Shown: positions 31,740 through 42,108 of the stretch, piece after piece
How positions within the stretch are numbered: the first letter of the stretch is position 1
Layout: the number at the start of each line of letters is the position of its first letter
DNA from: Phialocephala subalpina
Taxonomy: Eukaryota > Ascomycota > Leotiomycetes > Helotiales > Mollisiaceae
Length of the DNA stretch: 47,616 bases
NCBI GenBank assembly: GCA_900073065.1
Contig: FJOG01000002.1
Span: 29,974 to 77,589, forward strand
Direction of reading: 5' to 3'
The notes under the pieces: model-generated
Told to the model about the DNA's origin: nothing
Database searches by the model: none
What the model saw: the letters and a program-made list of their open reading frames with translations, nothing else
Program-made: the position numbers and the translations under genes

Positions 31740-32650
31740 TTTATTTGTGGTTCCTCTTCCGCTTTCCTGACCCTTCCCTATACTCATTGCCTCCATTGCA
31801 ATCAATTATCTTCTTGATATGTAAAAGTATCCTTTCAATCCACTCTTGAATCTTCTTTGAGGCAATTTTGCCCAACAATTCAGCCAATCCTTCTTCATAT
31901 ACTCTACCACAGAGGCCACACCATGTTTAGTAGTCTGCCATTTCATCCAAAACCAGCAAGGATCAATAGCATTGAGGTCAGGAGAGTTTCTAGGCCACAG
32001 CATTTTCATAATCTTCCACAGAATGTATACTTTGTGCTGGTGTTTATGAGCATGAGGGCCGGCATTATCCTCCTGTACAACTGTACCCACTCTTGCTAGC
32101 TGGTACTTCTTGGCAAAAGGAAGAAGCTTCCTTTCCAAGATTACCTTATAATACCTATACCAATCAATACCCTCTTTGGAGGCTTTCCTCTCTAATTTGC
32201 CTGTCTTCTCACACCATTCCCGCTAACTTTGAGCCTCTTCGTTGATGTCTCAAGCTCCCACTCTAGCTTACACTCAGGCTCAATCTGAGCATTGATCTTA
32301 TCTATCTATTCCTTTGCCTCTTTTTCTTCTTTACTGTCTCCTCTTCCTAAATATGGCATGGTCCATTCTCTTCATAAGAGAAACACCCCCAAAACATAAA
32401 TTTCTTGAACCATTTCCAACGACGACGTATACAATTGTAATTATATGCTTTATCTTCCTTCCTCCATACCTTAATCCTTCCTCTTTGTCCTCCTCATGCC
32501 CACTTGTTTCATCTGACCAAATAACGTCTTTCTGCGAGGGAACGATCATGCGACTTTCATACTTTGTGAATAGTCTCACTTTATGAATATTGTGAAAATA
32601 GCTTAAATCAGAGCTTTCCTTACGAATATCTTTCTCTGCTTGTAAATAAT
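31740..32650 (-). mobile_element. Broken Tc1/mariner-type (DDE) transposase
   Basis: Read on the minus strand, the order of blocks is a basic stretch with ESRMIVPSQKDVIWSDETS (first catalytic Asp), then EWELETSTKRLKV, a stop, REWCEKTGKLE, VVQEDNAGPHAHKHQ (second Asp) and MLWPRNSPDLNAIDPCWFWM (third acidic position, Asp here). This block order is that of Tc1/mariner-superfamily transposases in fungi. The frame is broken by at least a frameshift, a TAG where Gln would be expected before REWCEK, and further stops upstream (near 32,310). No clear terminal inverted repeats or TA duplication could be placed. The N-terminal DNA-binding region would lie beyond 32,650 but is unrecognisable. Confidence 0.75.
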
Positions 32651-33354
32651 TACTTTACCCAAGTCGCATTCGACCTCGTTCATGCTCTTGCACCATCACA
32701 CATATGTTCTATCTTACTCATGAATCGGGGTATTCATGAATCAGATATCTTTTAACTGAATAATATAGCTCCACCAATAAGCCGTCTTATTCATGAATGA
32801 GAACGGAGGTTTTAGTACTACTTAATCACTCTTATCGTTGCTGTCGCAGGTTACTATCGCTTGATTAATATGAAACTATCTTGGTAATTCAGACTTACAA
32901 TTGTATTTCTTAATCATTTAATAAATTGTACGATCACCAGAAAATCATCTGGCTAGAGATCCTTTGCAAAATGCTATTAAATAAGTAGCCGAGCAACAAA
33001 AACAAACGACAGCCAGAAATGACTCTTTGGGTCCGCTTCAATTGCATTGTCTTGAGATTGGGATTAGCCGCCAAACTGGCAAGCACGTCATTCCAATTGA
33101 TTGTTAGTTCATTGTCAAAAGATACTTCGTCACAGTAGGTCGCAAAAGAAAATATTACAATAGTAATTCCCTACTCTCCACAAAACTCCGCCCCCCACAA
33201 ACGTCATGAAACCGACTCATTGTTCCCGGCGCCCTTGATGACTAGGCAGCTCCACCGCCGAAACACGCCGCTGTGATTCCGGAATGGAATACGGATTTAG
33301 CAGGTACTTGGAGGAAAAATGTGACGGAGGGGAAAGTGTCGTTGAGGTTGTTAG
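32651..33354. other. No gene seen; ATTCATGAAT motifs
   Basis: Two copies of TATTCATGAAT (near 32,729 and 32,792) and a TACTCATGAAT variant (32,715) occur in an AT-rich stretch that may be the decayed end of the transposon. The rest holds the probable 3' end region of the surface-protein relic and no recognisable gene. Confidence 0.35.
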
Positions 33355-34110
33355 GACCTCGATAGGAGCCACCCGCCGACCGCAACGAGGACAATGAAGA
33401 AGATGCCACAACCGACGGCGATGCCGACTATTGTGTGTGTAGTCAGCTGTGACTTGGATGTCGGTTGTGGCGCTTGCGTGGATGATGACGTGGAAGTGCC
33501 GCTTGACAGGGACGGTGACTGTACTAGCAGTCAGAGGACACCTTACTAAATTGAAAGGGAGTTTTACAATGACCGTGCCATTTCCAGTCATTATAGCGGC
33601 ATAGAACACTGCATTGGCCCCCGCGTGGGAAGACAATAGAACCACGACAGCGTAGGGCTTTCTGAGGCGATGTAGGTCTTCCAATGCCAGAAAGGGATAT
33701 AGGTGGAACTTTGCCTTGAATGAGACAACATAATCTGAGTGCTGGAGATGGGATAGTGCTTACCACGTATAACATCGATCCGTGCTTTGGCATTTTGCTG
33801 TTGCTATGTTATCCATGCAGGATTGCGTAGTTCCGCTAGGATTGTCGGGGCTGAGATGAACTCAGTAACTGAGCCTTTTCCTTCATAATTCTAGAGGGGA
33901 TAGTCTTACTCGTAGCAGTCAACGACGCCGGTCGTACCTCTAACACTCGTTATGCATGTCCATTATCTACTCACCACTTCTCAGAGTCGACTCCAACACG
34001 AAAGGGTGGTATTCTCTTACCGCAAACCCATCTAGACTAGGCACATCAAAGTTGACGCCAGCTGGATTGCAACAAAAGCTCCCTTGAGGCAAGCAATCCT
34101 TTCCGCATTT
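33355..34110 (-). pseudogene. Decayed fungal cell-surface protein (Cys-rich, Ser-rich stalk, one membrane span)
   Basis: On the minus strand, GKCGKDCLPQGSFCCNPAG (near 34,110-34,050) is a Cys-rich motif like those in fungal wall-associated proteins. Further on, FYAAIMTGNGTVIVKLPFN is followed, in a shifted frame, by a Ser/Thr stalk SPSLSSGTSTSSSTQAP and a membrane segment IVGIAVGCGIFFIVLVAVGG ending WLLSRS and TAA at about 33,355. The layout is extracellular domain, stalk, single span. Frames do not connect cleanly: a TAG ends the Cys-rich part near 33,965, and no good introns bridge it. The cytoplasmic tail is only about six residues. Family identity is uncertain. Confidence 0.45.
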
Positions 34111-34579
34111 ACCATAAAAAAAAGTCTATTGTCGTCGTAAACCTCGAACAGCTGATAACTTGACGGCACTGTAGGCACAGAAGCTGTCGGATTAAGCAAC
34201 GCAATGATGCAGCGTGTCGCAAGACTCTGTCTCTCGACTGTCTTCGTTCCAGTGAAGCTCATGTTCAACGGCAGAAAACTCCCAAGTGTTTCGATCGCAT
34301 TACTGCTGTTTCATTTGGCATTGCAGATCCGGCAACATTGGAGCGAAAGGGATGGGAACATATGAGGTGACGATGAACGTCGTTGAAAATGAAAATCAAA
34401 TGGACTTCGACAACACCCCATCCAACGTTGAGACAGGCCTCCAGCCACAGCTGAGTCAAGAATCAACGCATCATATGCGTTTGTACGTAGGCCATCTCCG
34501 AGAAAAGATTCATGTGATTCCATGCAATAGTAGAGTGAAACCCCACATTGTGGCTTTGTTTGCGCCTTCTGCCGCTTGA
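34111..34579. other. No gene recognised
   Basis: Overlapping short frames on both strands (for example 34,286-34,579 plus and 34,265-34,459 minus) have no motif. The Cys-rich relic to the left and the kinase fragment to the right both break off here. Confidence 0.35.
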
Positions 34580-34660
34580 ATGGGTCGCACCGTGCTGGGA
34601 TTGGAGTATCTGCACTACGAAGGGATCGTCCACCGAGATATTAAGCCTGCCAATCGGTTG
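34580..34660 (+). pseudogene. Ser/Thr protein-kinase catalytic-loop fragment
   Basis: One frame reads RTVLGLEYLHYEGIVHRDIK followed by PAN, the subdomain VI/VIb core with the HRDxKxxN catalytic loop. The wording LGLEYLHYxGIVHRDIKPAN is closest to the fungal SNF1-activating/CaMKK-like kinases, from knowledge of that family. Upstream there is no kinase N-lobe, and downstream the similarity stops right after KPAN, where the sequence changes to AT-rich CGAATTTTACG-type DNA and reaches TGA (34,676). It is a fragment of about 25 codons and cannot be active. Confidence 0.75.
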
Positions 34661-35223
34661 AAATTTACTCGAATTTGACGAATTTTACGCGACGCTGATG
34701 GTTCAACAGCTGACGAGCGCCTTACGTTTGAGCTCCGGCACACTTTCGAAGGGCACGAGATAGAAGGAGAAGGCTCCCCCTATGTCCCCCTACACTCCAG
34801 ATCAGTTTAAATGGAAGTTGTTTGCGTTCTAGAACCAGTGCATTTACAGTAGCCGTGTCATTCAAATCAATCAAATAGCCTGACTCGTAGAAGGCGATCA
34901 TTACTCGTTCCCATGATCAGAACTGGAACCCTGCGCGCAAGCCACAAGCGCCGCCAAATACGGAAATAGCGGTGAGCTCTGTACCCTAATCCGATCCTTT
35001 AGTTCTCGATGCGCCTGCAGATAGCTCACCTGTTTTCGAGATGGAAGACCCAGGCAGGCTTCAAACTTACGATCCCTTGTCTGTTCCTGAAACAGGGGAA
35101 CGACGTGCTGTGGCGCAAAAATAGTGCGCCCTGAGGTTTGTTTTTTGAGTTGGCCTCATAAGATAGCTGTCCTTGGTATCTGGGACGATAGTTCGGACAT
35201 CATAGAACGCAGAACGAGGAATT
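34661..35223. other. No gene seen; upstream region of the receptor gene
   Basis: It begins with the 22-bp CTCGAATTTGACGAATTTTA-type element (34,669-34,690) shared with 31,624-31,645. The rest contains no recognised motif and should include the promoter of the rhodopsin-domain gene. Confidence 0.4.
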
Positions 35224-36378
35224 ATGGACCGACGTCAAGCTGAAAGCCTGCCGCCTTATGCGCATGAGAATTGTGCGGAAAGGGTATTAGTTATCATCAC
35301 AGTATGCTTGTTTGTGGCGACAATCGTTGTGTCTCTGCGATTTTACGTTCGGCTGGTAATCATCAAGAAATTTGGGCCCGATGATTGGACTTTAGCTGCG
35401 GCTCTGGTGTGTGTTTCTTCGTCTCTTACCCGACCTTCCTGCTAATTGTTATGTGCTAGATCGTAACCATAGGCGCGGCGACCGTGATGGCAGTGTGTGA
35501 GCATCAAGACATTTCACTATCCGCTATAGCTTGGCACTAACTTCAACCATAGCTACTAAATTCGGGCTCGGCAGCCACGCCTACCTCCTCTCCACCCCTA
35601 AGATGTCCAAGTTCCTCAAAGTTTGTCTATCCCACATCCTTTTTAAACTCGAAACTAATGCCTTATGCACTACATAGCTCGTCTGGATTGGGTCTATAGG
35701 CTATTGTTTCTCTATAACGCTAATGAAAGCGGTCTTCCTACTGCAATACCGGCGCATCTTCCCCCTGCCCAACTTCCAGCGCCTGTGCAATATATCCCTC
35801 GGCTTCCTAGTCGTCTGGGCTATGACCGGCACTTTGGGCGCCATGCTAATTTGCCTGCCTATCGAGCGGAACTGGGACGCCTTAGCGTCGACGAAGTGTG
35901 TGGGGCGGATGTACTTCTGGGAGGCTTATGCCATCATACATATTATTACAGATGTGCTAATCCTCGTAATGCCGCTGCCAGTGCTAAAAACGCTGCCACT
36001 GCCAAGGGTGCAGAAATGGGTCTTACTGGCGGTTTTCTGTTTGGGCTTTTGGTAAGTGCTTTGTGGTGGCTTTAGGGTTTGATTGTTAATAAGTATATGC
36101 TAACTTAACCCTCTTTTTTCGGCAGTACGTGTGCGATTTCCGTGATCCGTATCACTACGCTCCGTTCGTCGCTGATGGAAACTGATGTTACATGGACGAT
36201 GCCCACAACGGTTTTATGGTCCATGGCTGAAGTATTGTGTGCTATCATCTGCGTGTGCATCCCGACGCTGCGACCACTGGTCACTCGGTTGTGTGGGTTA
36301 TGGAGAAGGACTTTTCTGGAAGCGAACTGTGAGAGAACAAGCACACGGGCGTGGTCAATTGCAACTTGCGTAGCGTAA
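35224..36378 (+). CDS. PTH11-like integral membrane protein, fungal rhodopsin domain (304 aa)
   Basis: Five exons join in frame: 35,224-35,406, 35,460-35,496, 35,553-35,620, 35,678-36,051 and 36,126-36,378, with GT-AG introns of 53-74 bp. The protein has about seven membrane segments, starting RVLVIITVCLFVATIVVSLR. It has the FGPDDW motif after TM1, TKFGLGSHAYLL before TM3, and the WIGSIGYCFSITLMKAVFLL segment followed by YRRIF. It also has the conserved C-x-P-IERNWD loop, then ADV/TDVLILVMPLPVLKTLPLPR. These blocks define the fungal rhodopsin/CFEM-less PTH11 class of putative G-protein-coupled receptors in the plasma membrane. It is short for the class because the cytoplasmic tail is only about 35 residues; an AT-rich repeat copy begins about 45 bp after the stop, so the tail may have been trimmed. 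The ligand is unknown. Confidence 0.85.
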
Positions 36379-36424
36379 TTGTTTACAAAGGAAAAAAGAG
36401 TTTGTAAGGAAAGCTCTGCCTTAT

Positions 36425-36803
36425 ATTAAACTATATAAAATATATATAAAACTATTTTTATAAACGTATTTTACGATTTATTATAATTTCTAATTATAAT
36501 AAAAAATATATTTAATAATATATAATATATATATTCTCGATTAAACTTTAATAATATCTTTAAAATATTTATATTTATAATATTATAATTAATAATTAAT
36601 TATAAAATATTTATAATTAAAATATATTTTAAATATTTATAATCTCGAATTCTTTCGTTTAATAAATAAATTAAATTTTAAAGTTTTTAAAATCATAAGA
36701 AATTAATATAAATAATTTCGATTAAATATTAATTAAACTATTATAATTATTCCTTTTAACCCTTTTAATAAAAGCTAAGCTCGAAATCGAAGCCTTGCGA
36801 AGA
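36425..36803. repeat. RIP-mutated repeat copy A
   Basis: This ~380-bp AT-rich block aligns along its length with 39,828-40,207 (copy B). Almost every difference is C-to-T or G-to-A relative to B. For example, 36,641-36,660 AATCTCGAATTCTTTCGTTT matches B AATCTCGAATTCTCTCGCTT, and AATAAATAAATTAAATTTTA matches AATGGACGAGCTAAGCTCTA. Transitions affecting both strands are the RIP signature. The shared end is GAAGCCTTGCGA. The element type is not identified; no reading frame is visible even in B. Confidence 0.85.
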
Positions 36804-37320
36804 CCCTTGGCGATCCTAAGTGATATATACTACGAAGTATTAGACCCAAGAGAAGATGAAACTTCGAAAAAGTATATATAATAATCGCAGAGCGTTTGCT
36901 GACATAAAGTCTCCGTGCCCCACGCTTTTTACGATTATCCCCGGCAGTAATATATTGAACTGCAGGGTTAGTTATACCCTAAGCTCTCACGGTTTCGCTC
37001 TTTCGTCATCCTGGTATGTACGTACGCAAGTTGTGGCATCGTCAAGGCCATCGGTGGCGGCGAGCTATCTGTTACGGTACAGTGGTGATTGTACTTTGTG
37101 GGCAGGGGAGAATTACCGAAAACAGGCATCAGGCGCCGAAGCACGTGTAAGGGAGGAAATCCTTTATAATAGGTGGAATGCCATAGACAGAGTCCGGCAG
37201 TTACGTGTTAGTCGTGTTGTACTTTACACGCTCGTTGCGTTGGTCATATATCGGTGGGTTGCGGAGCGGCCAGAGCAGCTTCAGTAATGCGTTCCTCCAC
37301 ACCCAATCCATGGTAAAATG
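36804..37320. other. No gene recognised
   Basis: A 143-codon plus-strand frame (36,856-37,287) has basic composition and no motif. It may be upstream or N-terminal sequence of the HET relic, but no link can be shown. Confidence 0.35.
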
Positions 37321-37640
37321 GTGGTATGAAGCTCTTTCATATACCTGGGAAGACTCAAGCTCTCGCAAACTCATCTACATCGACGCAGCTACGATTTCTA
37401 TCACGGAGAATCTCTACACCGCCCTTTTGCAACTAAGATATAAGCACGAGTCGAGGAATCTTTGGGTCGACACCATCTGCATTGATTGGCAGAATTTAGA
37501 AGGGCGGAGCGCGTAGGTCCAGCTCATGTTTCACATACATGGCTCTGCAACTCGAGTAATTGTCTTGCTAGAAGAGTAGTCGGAGGACAGCAATCTTGCT
37601 TTAGATATCATTGAGAGTTAGAGCCGCCTATCAGCCGCCT
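37321..37640 (+). pseudogene. HET-domain gene relic
   Basis: The frame reads YEALSYTWEDSSSRKLIYID, then ISITENLYTALLQLRYKHES, then LWVDTICIDWQNLEGRSA, a TAG, VQLMFHIHGSATRVIVLLEE, another TAG, SEDSNLALDIIES and a third TAG. These are the first HET blocks in the right order (LSYxWGD, N-L-x-x-A-L, WVDxICIxQ, the V-x-x-M-x-x-I-Y-x-x-A block). The TAGs fall where Gln or Glu codons are usual, so C-to-T or G-to-A changes could have made several of them. The C-terminal part is missing. It lies about 520 bp from RIP copy A. Confidence 0.82.
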
Positions 37641-37723
37641 CGCTTAAGTAGCCACCAAACGGCTAGTAAACAAGAATGAGCTGACAACTAATCACCACGA
37701 GGACTCCGGGCTGTACTCTATTA

Positions 37724-39543
37724 TTAAGAAGTAACCGATGTAACCTTTACTCTCAAACCTTTCGAATCTAACTTCGGGGAAGGCAGGAAAAAGTCATGCG
37801 CCAACTCGATATCAGAGACATCAGTGTCAAATAACTCAAACGTAAATCGACGGAACACAGTAGCGAGCGCGAGGTAGAGCTCCGCATGCGCCAAGCTATA
37901 TAGAATATTAGCAAACAACCCTCTCACCGAGACTTGAAGAGCTTACTTGATTCCAAGACATGATCTCGCGCCTCTGCCGAACGCGACAAAGTAGCGATTG
38001 AGATTCTCTCCTTCTTTAGTTTTTGGGTTGCCCAACCAGCGTTCTGGGATGTAGGATCGAGAGTTTGGGTAAATATGCTCGTCGTGGTGAACATCAATTG
38101 TTGTCATTGAGACTGGCGTCCCGGCAGGAATGACCCAGTCCTTGTACTTGGTCGGCTTGTCTGGGGAGATGCGGGGATTTCGGGCTGAGACGCCGTAGGA
38201 GAGTCGAATGCCTTCTTGAATGCACGCTGAGAGATACGGGAGCTTCTCGAGACTAAGAGAATCCAACTCTGCATTCGGATTCGGGATTGCTGCCTCAAGC
38301 TCTGTACGGAGTTTCTTCGAGATGGTAGGGTTGTTAATGAGATGGAACGAGGTGACGGTCAATGTCCAGGCTGTGGTCTCCAATCCGGCTCCGATCATGA
38401 GTTGGGCTTCATCGGCTAAACGGTTGACCGATTTCTCTTGTGGTGGGAGGTCGCTTTCAAGTAGCTCGTGGAAAATGGTGGGATGTGAAGACTGCTTGTG
38501 AGACAAGTCTTCGCCGCTGATGATTTTCTTGATTTTCACGCGCAGGTCCTTGTCTCGTCAGCGACCGGAAGTAGCAACACAGTGCAATATACCTTTTGCA
38601 GGACCAGTAGCATGTGCAGATCAGGCGTCATCTTCTCGGTCATCCAATCCGGGAACGAGTTCATGATCTAGGATAAGTGAGCAACGATGACCACTTCATC
38701 CCTCGTCTACCTACTGGATGCATGAGTGGAAACTGCATTGCAAGATGCCCAAAAGCGCTCACAGCCATGAAAGCTGGATGAAAATTGTCTTTGAATCCAG
38801 CTGACTCCAAGTGGTTATAGCAAAACCCAAAACAGTACTCCGTGATAACATCGCCGGCGAAGGCATCGAATGCATTGCTAAGTACCAGAACATCGCCATT
38901 GTTCTTGGCTTTAGTGATACCCTTGACCATGAGTTCTACCTTGTCTCTAATGACAGGCTCGAACTTGGCAATGCTCCGCTTGGAGAACATTGGATTTAGC
39001 GGTGCTCGGCGAATGGCATGAAGGTCACTTTTGGCAGTCGTGAAAGTCATGGTATTAGCGCCAAACCGTCCCGCCATCCACTCATACTTATCATATCGAG
39101 CTTTCAAGCTGTACAATTCATCAAAGTGGGAACTATCCTCTATGTGAAGTTCCCATGGAGTGATGCGGACGATCGGGCCTGTATAATTCGTCAGAGACAG
39201 CTCAGGGTGGAGAATGGGGGTGTTCTGTACCGTATTTCTTGTGCAATTTCTGGATCTGAAAGGTAAACTGGCCCTGCGCGACGACATCGTAGTAAAATTC
39301 GTACCTGTATAATTATCAGTATGTTTCTTCTAACAGATAAGGGAGAAAGGATCGGCTTTGTGGGCCATAAGGGAAGAGGTGTACCAACCATTTGGTGAGG
39401 GCTGCGAGTTTCGGTCCCGGGAATCTGGATAGGGGATGAAGCGTCAGGCGGTAGAATGCCAGGCCGAGCAGATAGGAGACCCAAACAAGGATGGCCGCGA
39501 TCACAACTGCGATGGACGGTCGTGCCGCGAAGGAGTAGTCCAT
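37724..39543 (-). CDS. Cytochrome P450 monooxygenase, microsomal type (513 aa)
   Basis: Six exons join in frame: 39,543-39,389, 39,304-39,231, 39,178-38,715, 38,667-38,593, 38,548-37,947 and 37,895-37,724 (introns 84, 52, 47, 44 and 51 bp). The N-terminal anchor IAVVIAAILVWVSYLLGLAF (residues 11-30) precedes the Pro-rich hinge FPGPK (41-45). The I-helix oxygen-activation motif is AGLETT (310-315), the K-helix ExxR is EGIR (368-371), PERW follows, and the heme loop is FGRGARSCLG with the axial Cys at 453. It is a complete class II, ER-bound P450. The SARNPRISP and DVHHDEHIYPNSR blocks resemble the large group annotated trichodiene oxygenase/benzoate 4-monooxygenase-like, but the substrate cannot be told. 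Intron 1 uses the less usual donor GTTGGT. Nearest metabolic genes: the flavin oxidase and SDR reductase 5-8 kb away. Confidence 0.93.
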
Positions 39544-39827
39544 TGCCGCAATGTCTCGAGGTTGGAACAAGGCCGTGGAATTGTTGGAAGTTGGAGCCTG
39601 GAAGAGACAGCTGGAGAGTGGAGAAGATAGGGAAGTGGAGAAATCGAGTCTCAGAATGATAGGGAATGGAAGCGATCGAAGTCCGCCGCGCAGGCTCAGT
39701 TCTCGATGTACCGAAAGGGCAGGTGGGCTGGCCTCCACGGACGCTGTGCAGCGCATACAGTAAGGCCCCGGAAGACTCCCTGTCGGCACGCTCGCGTCAA
39801 AAGCGGGGGCAGTACCGCAAGGATTCA

Positions 39828-40207
39828 AGGCTTCACCGCCTATAACGCGTCCCCCAAAGCAACTTCGCGACTTCTCACGACTTCTAATTGCAGCAAAGGA
39901 TATACTCAACAACATACGATACGTACCCTCGATTTAATGTCAACGACATCCTTAGAATATCTGCGTTCGCAATGTTCCAATTGCCTATTATCAATAGCTA
40001 GCTATAAGATATTTACGGCTAAATCACACTTTCAGACGTTAATAATCTCGAATTCTCTCGCTTAATGGACGAGCTAAGCTCTAAGGTTCTTAGAGTCGTG
40101 AGGAGTCGGTACGAACGGCTTCGATCAAACATTGATTAAGCAGCTACAACTATTTCTTTCTAACTTTTTCATCAAGAGCTGAGCTCGAAGTCGAAGCCTT
40201 GCGATGA
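39828..40207. repeat. Repeat copy B, largely unmutated partner of copy A
   Basis: GC-normal sequence matching 36,425-36,803 through its length, for example TAATGGACGAGCTAAGCTCT near 40,064 and GAGCTCGAAGTCGAAGCCTT (40,181-40,200). It lies about 285 bp upstream of the P450 start codon, so it may form part of that promoter region. It ends at GCGATGATG, after which no similarity to the copy A flank is seen. Confidence 0.8.
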
Positions 40208-42041
40208 TGCCGACCCACCAATAACACACCTCCAACTACGACATCCAGACAACCGATTGCCTGCAGATGTGCACAGTCCGAATACCCACGCTGTGCGCTC
40301 TGAGAGGAAGGGTTTATGCGATTGTGATCAGAGTAAGTGTGCCAAATATCTGCTCCATCATGACTCTGTTAAATCTCTGGGATGCTTTGATTCCTCACCT
40401 CGAAGACAGTGACGGTCAGGGCGACGACCTTTCCGTCGATGTCAACCCAGACACATTCAGGGACACTCTATGAACACATACACAGGTTCGACAAATTCTT
40501 CGAATCATACATACCCGAGGCTAGCTGGGAAGAGGTGGCCGTACGGGCTTCGCTGGATCTTGCAATTGAAGGGAAATCCCTCGTGGAGAACATGTCCGTG
40601 TCGCATCATCTACTGAGCCATGGTGGAAATGTCCACAGCACGAACGTACAATTGTCCACAATTATATTCCGTCTCCGGTAATTAATGTCTCCAGTTCGAT
40701 GAAAGCGAGTTGACTACGGGCTGTTTATCTCACCCCCAAAGGAAAGAGGTATCGCACATCAAAGGTCGGTTGAAGAAAGCTGCCAGACGGAGAGGTTCGG
40801 AGCATCAATCAGACCATGGCATACTATCCGCGAGACAAAACGTTGTTCTCTTCCGTCGAGCTTCCGTCGTGCTCAAGAAGACTCGTTCAAATCATGAACC
40901 GCCGCCTCAATTGACCATCTGGTACTCCGCATTGTCCCAACGGATCGAGGGAATTCGTCTGTCACAGGTGCAGGTTATACATGGCTGGTATGCTACAGCC
41001 ATATCGACGAAGACAACACAAGTAGGTCGGGCGATCGGTTCACAATACTTCAGATGTTGGGGGTGATTGTTGTACATGCGTTGATGGATACTGGCCTTGG
41101 TTGTCGTAGTGTCGACTCCAATGAAGAGCAATGCAAATTTCTCCTCGCTGTTGCAGATCTAAAGGCGTCTGAGAAAATTCTCTTAGCTTTAAGTACCGAT
41201 TATTGTCTGCTGTAAGCCACACAAGGAGGATTTGGGGCTTCCTCTACGCGTCGCCGATATCATTCGAACCAATCTTGAGACTTCTTGCTGGTAGAGATTA
41301 GCAAATCATGTGGCCTCGTGGCTGTTTTTGGCCTTTGAATGTTGCTTTCCTGCTATTTCGACGGCTGACAGCCCCCAGTGGGCCGTTTTGTTTGTCTTCT
41401 TCGTTTTCAAACCCCGCCAGTTATTCATAGGTTTGAGCAGCTGAGACAACTTGGTGCATTCCTTAGCCTTTGAAGGCAGCATCGAAGCAATGTTGAATGG
41501 ATGAGAAGATTTTTCACGTATTTTCTTGCTTTGCAGAGAAGGATTCGGGATGCGGTCCACCTTGCTTCCGACCTTGTACCTTTTCCCTAGTCAAGATCGA
41601 CGGGTGTTGAGGAGTCGAGGATTGCATTTTCTACTGAATGATTGTTGTTCCAATCTCAGTTTCTACCAAGGGCATCGGCCCCGCGTTCTTGGACATGCTT
41701 TATCTGCAAGGTTCTCCGCAATTTACCCCCATCGGCTCCACATTCTTCAGTCCCGAGCCCTCATAAACTTCCCTCCCGATGCAGGCCGGAATTTCATTCG
41801 CCAGTTGATGACGCGTCTGCTGTCAGGAACCCAGTATTGAGCCTCTCTACAAGGTGAAAGACTGAGCGCCAGTGGAGATTGGACCCAATATGGCGATGCA
41901 TCCGGTGCCTGAACAGGGAAAGAATCGCTTCCAGTATTTTTCTCATGAGAGCGACACTGCAAAATGGCTTCCCCAAGTTGAGCATCACCAATCTGGGATG
42001 AATGCGGGGAAATTGCTGCATTTGCTTCTATGGTAAGGCAG
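40208..42041. other. Gene-free stretch of about 1.8 kb
   Basis: Short frames only. One plus-strand frame near 40,500-40,680 reads FFESYIPEASWEEVAVRASL and DLAIEGKSLVENMSVSHHLL, which looks protein-like and may be a relic of a gene lost here. I cannot assign it. The last 300 bp should hold the upstream region of the beta-helix gene. Confidence 0.4.
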
Positions 42042-42047
42042 TATAAA
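42042..42047 (+). promoter_or_regulatory. TATA box of the secreted beta-helix-like gene
   Basis: TATAAA lies 62 bp before the ATG at 42,109. With a start site about 25-35 bp downstream, the mRNA would begin after the out-of-frame ATG at 42,069, so the ATG at 42,109 would be the first in the transcript. Confidence 0.5.
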
Positions 42048-42108
42048 GCTTGTCCAACAACCTCAACAATGGTGAACACTGTCAGCAAGTCCATCAAGTT
42101 CAAGTATC

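Noticed and set aside
36856..37287. 143-codon frame as the N-terminus of the HET relic
   Set aside because: No HET-associated motif and no splice sites that join it in frame to the HET blocks.
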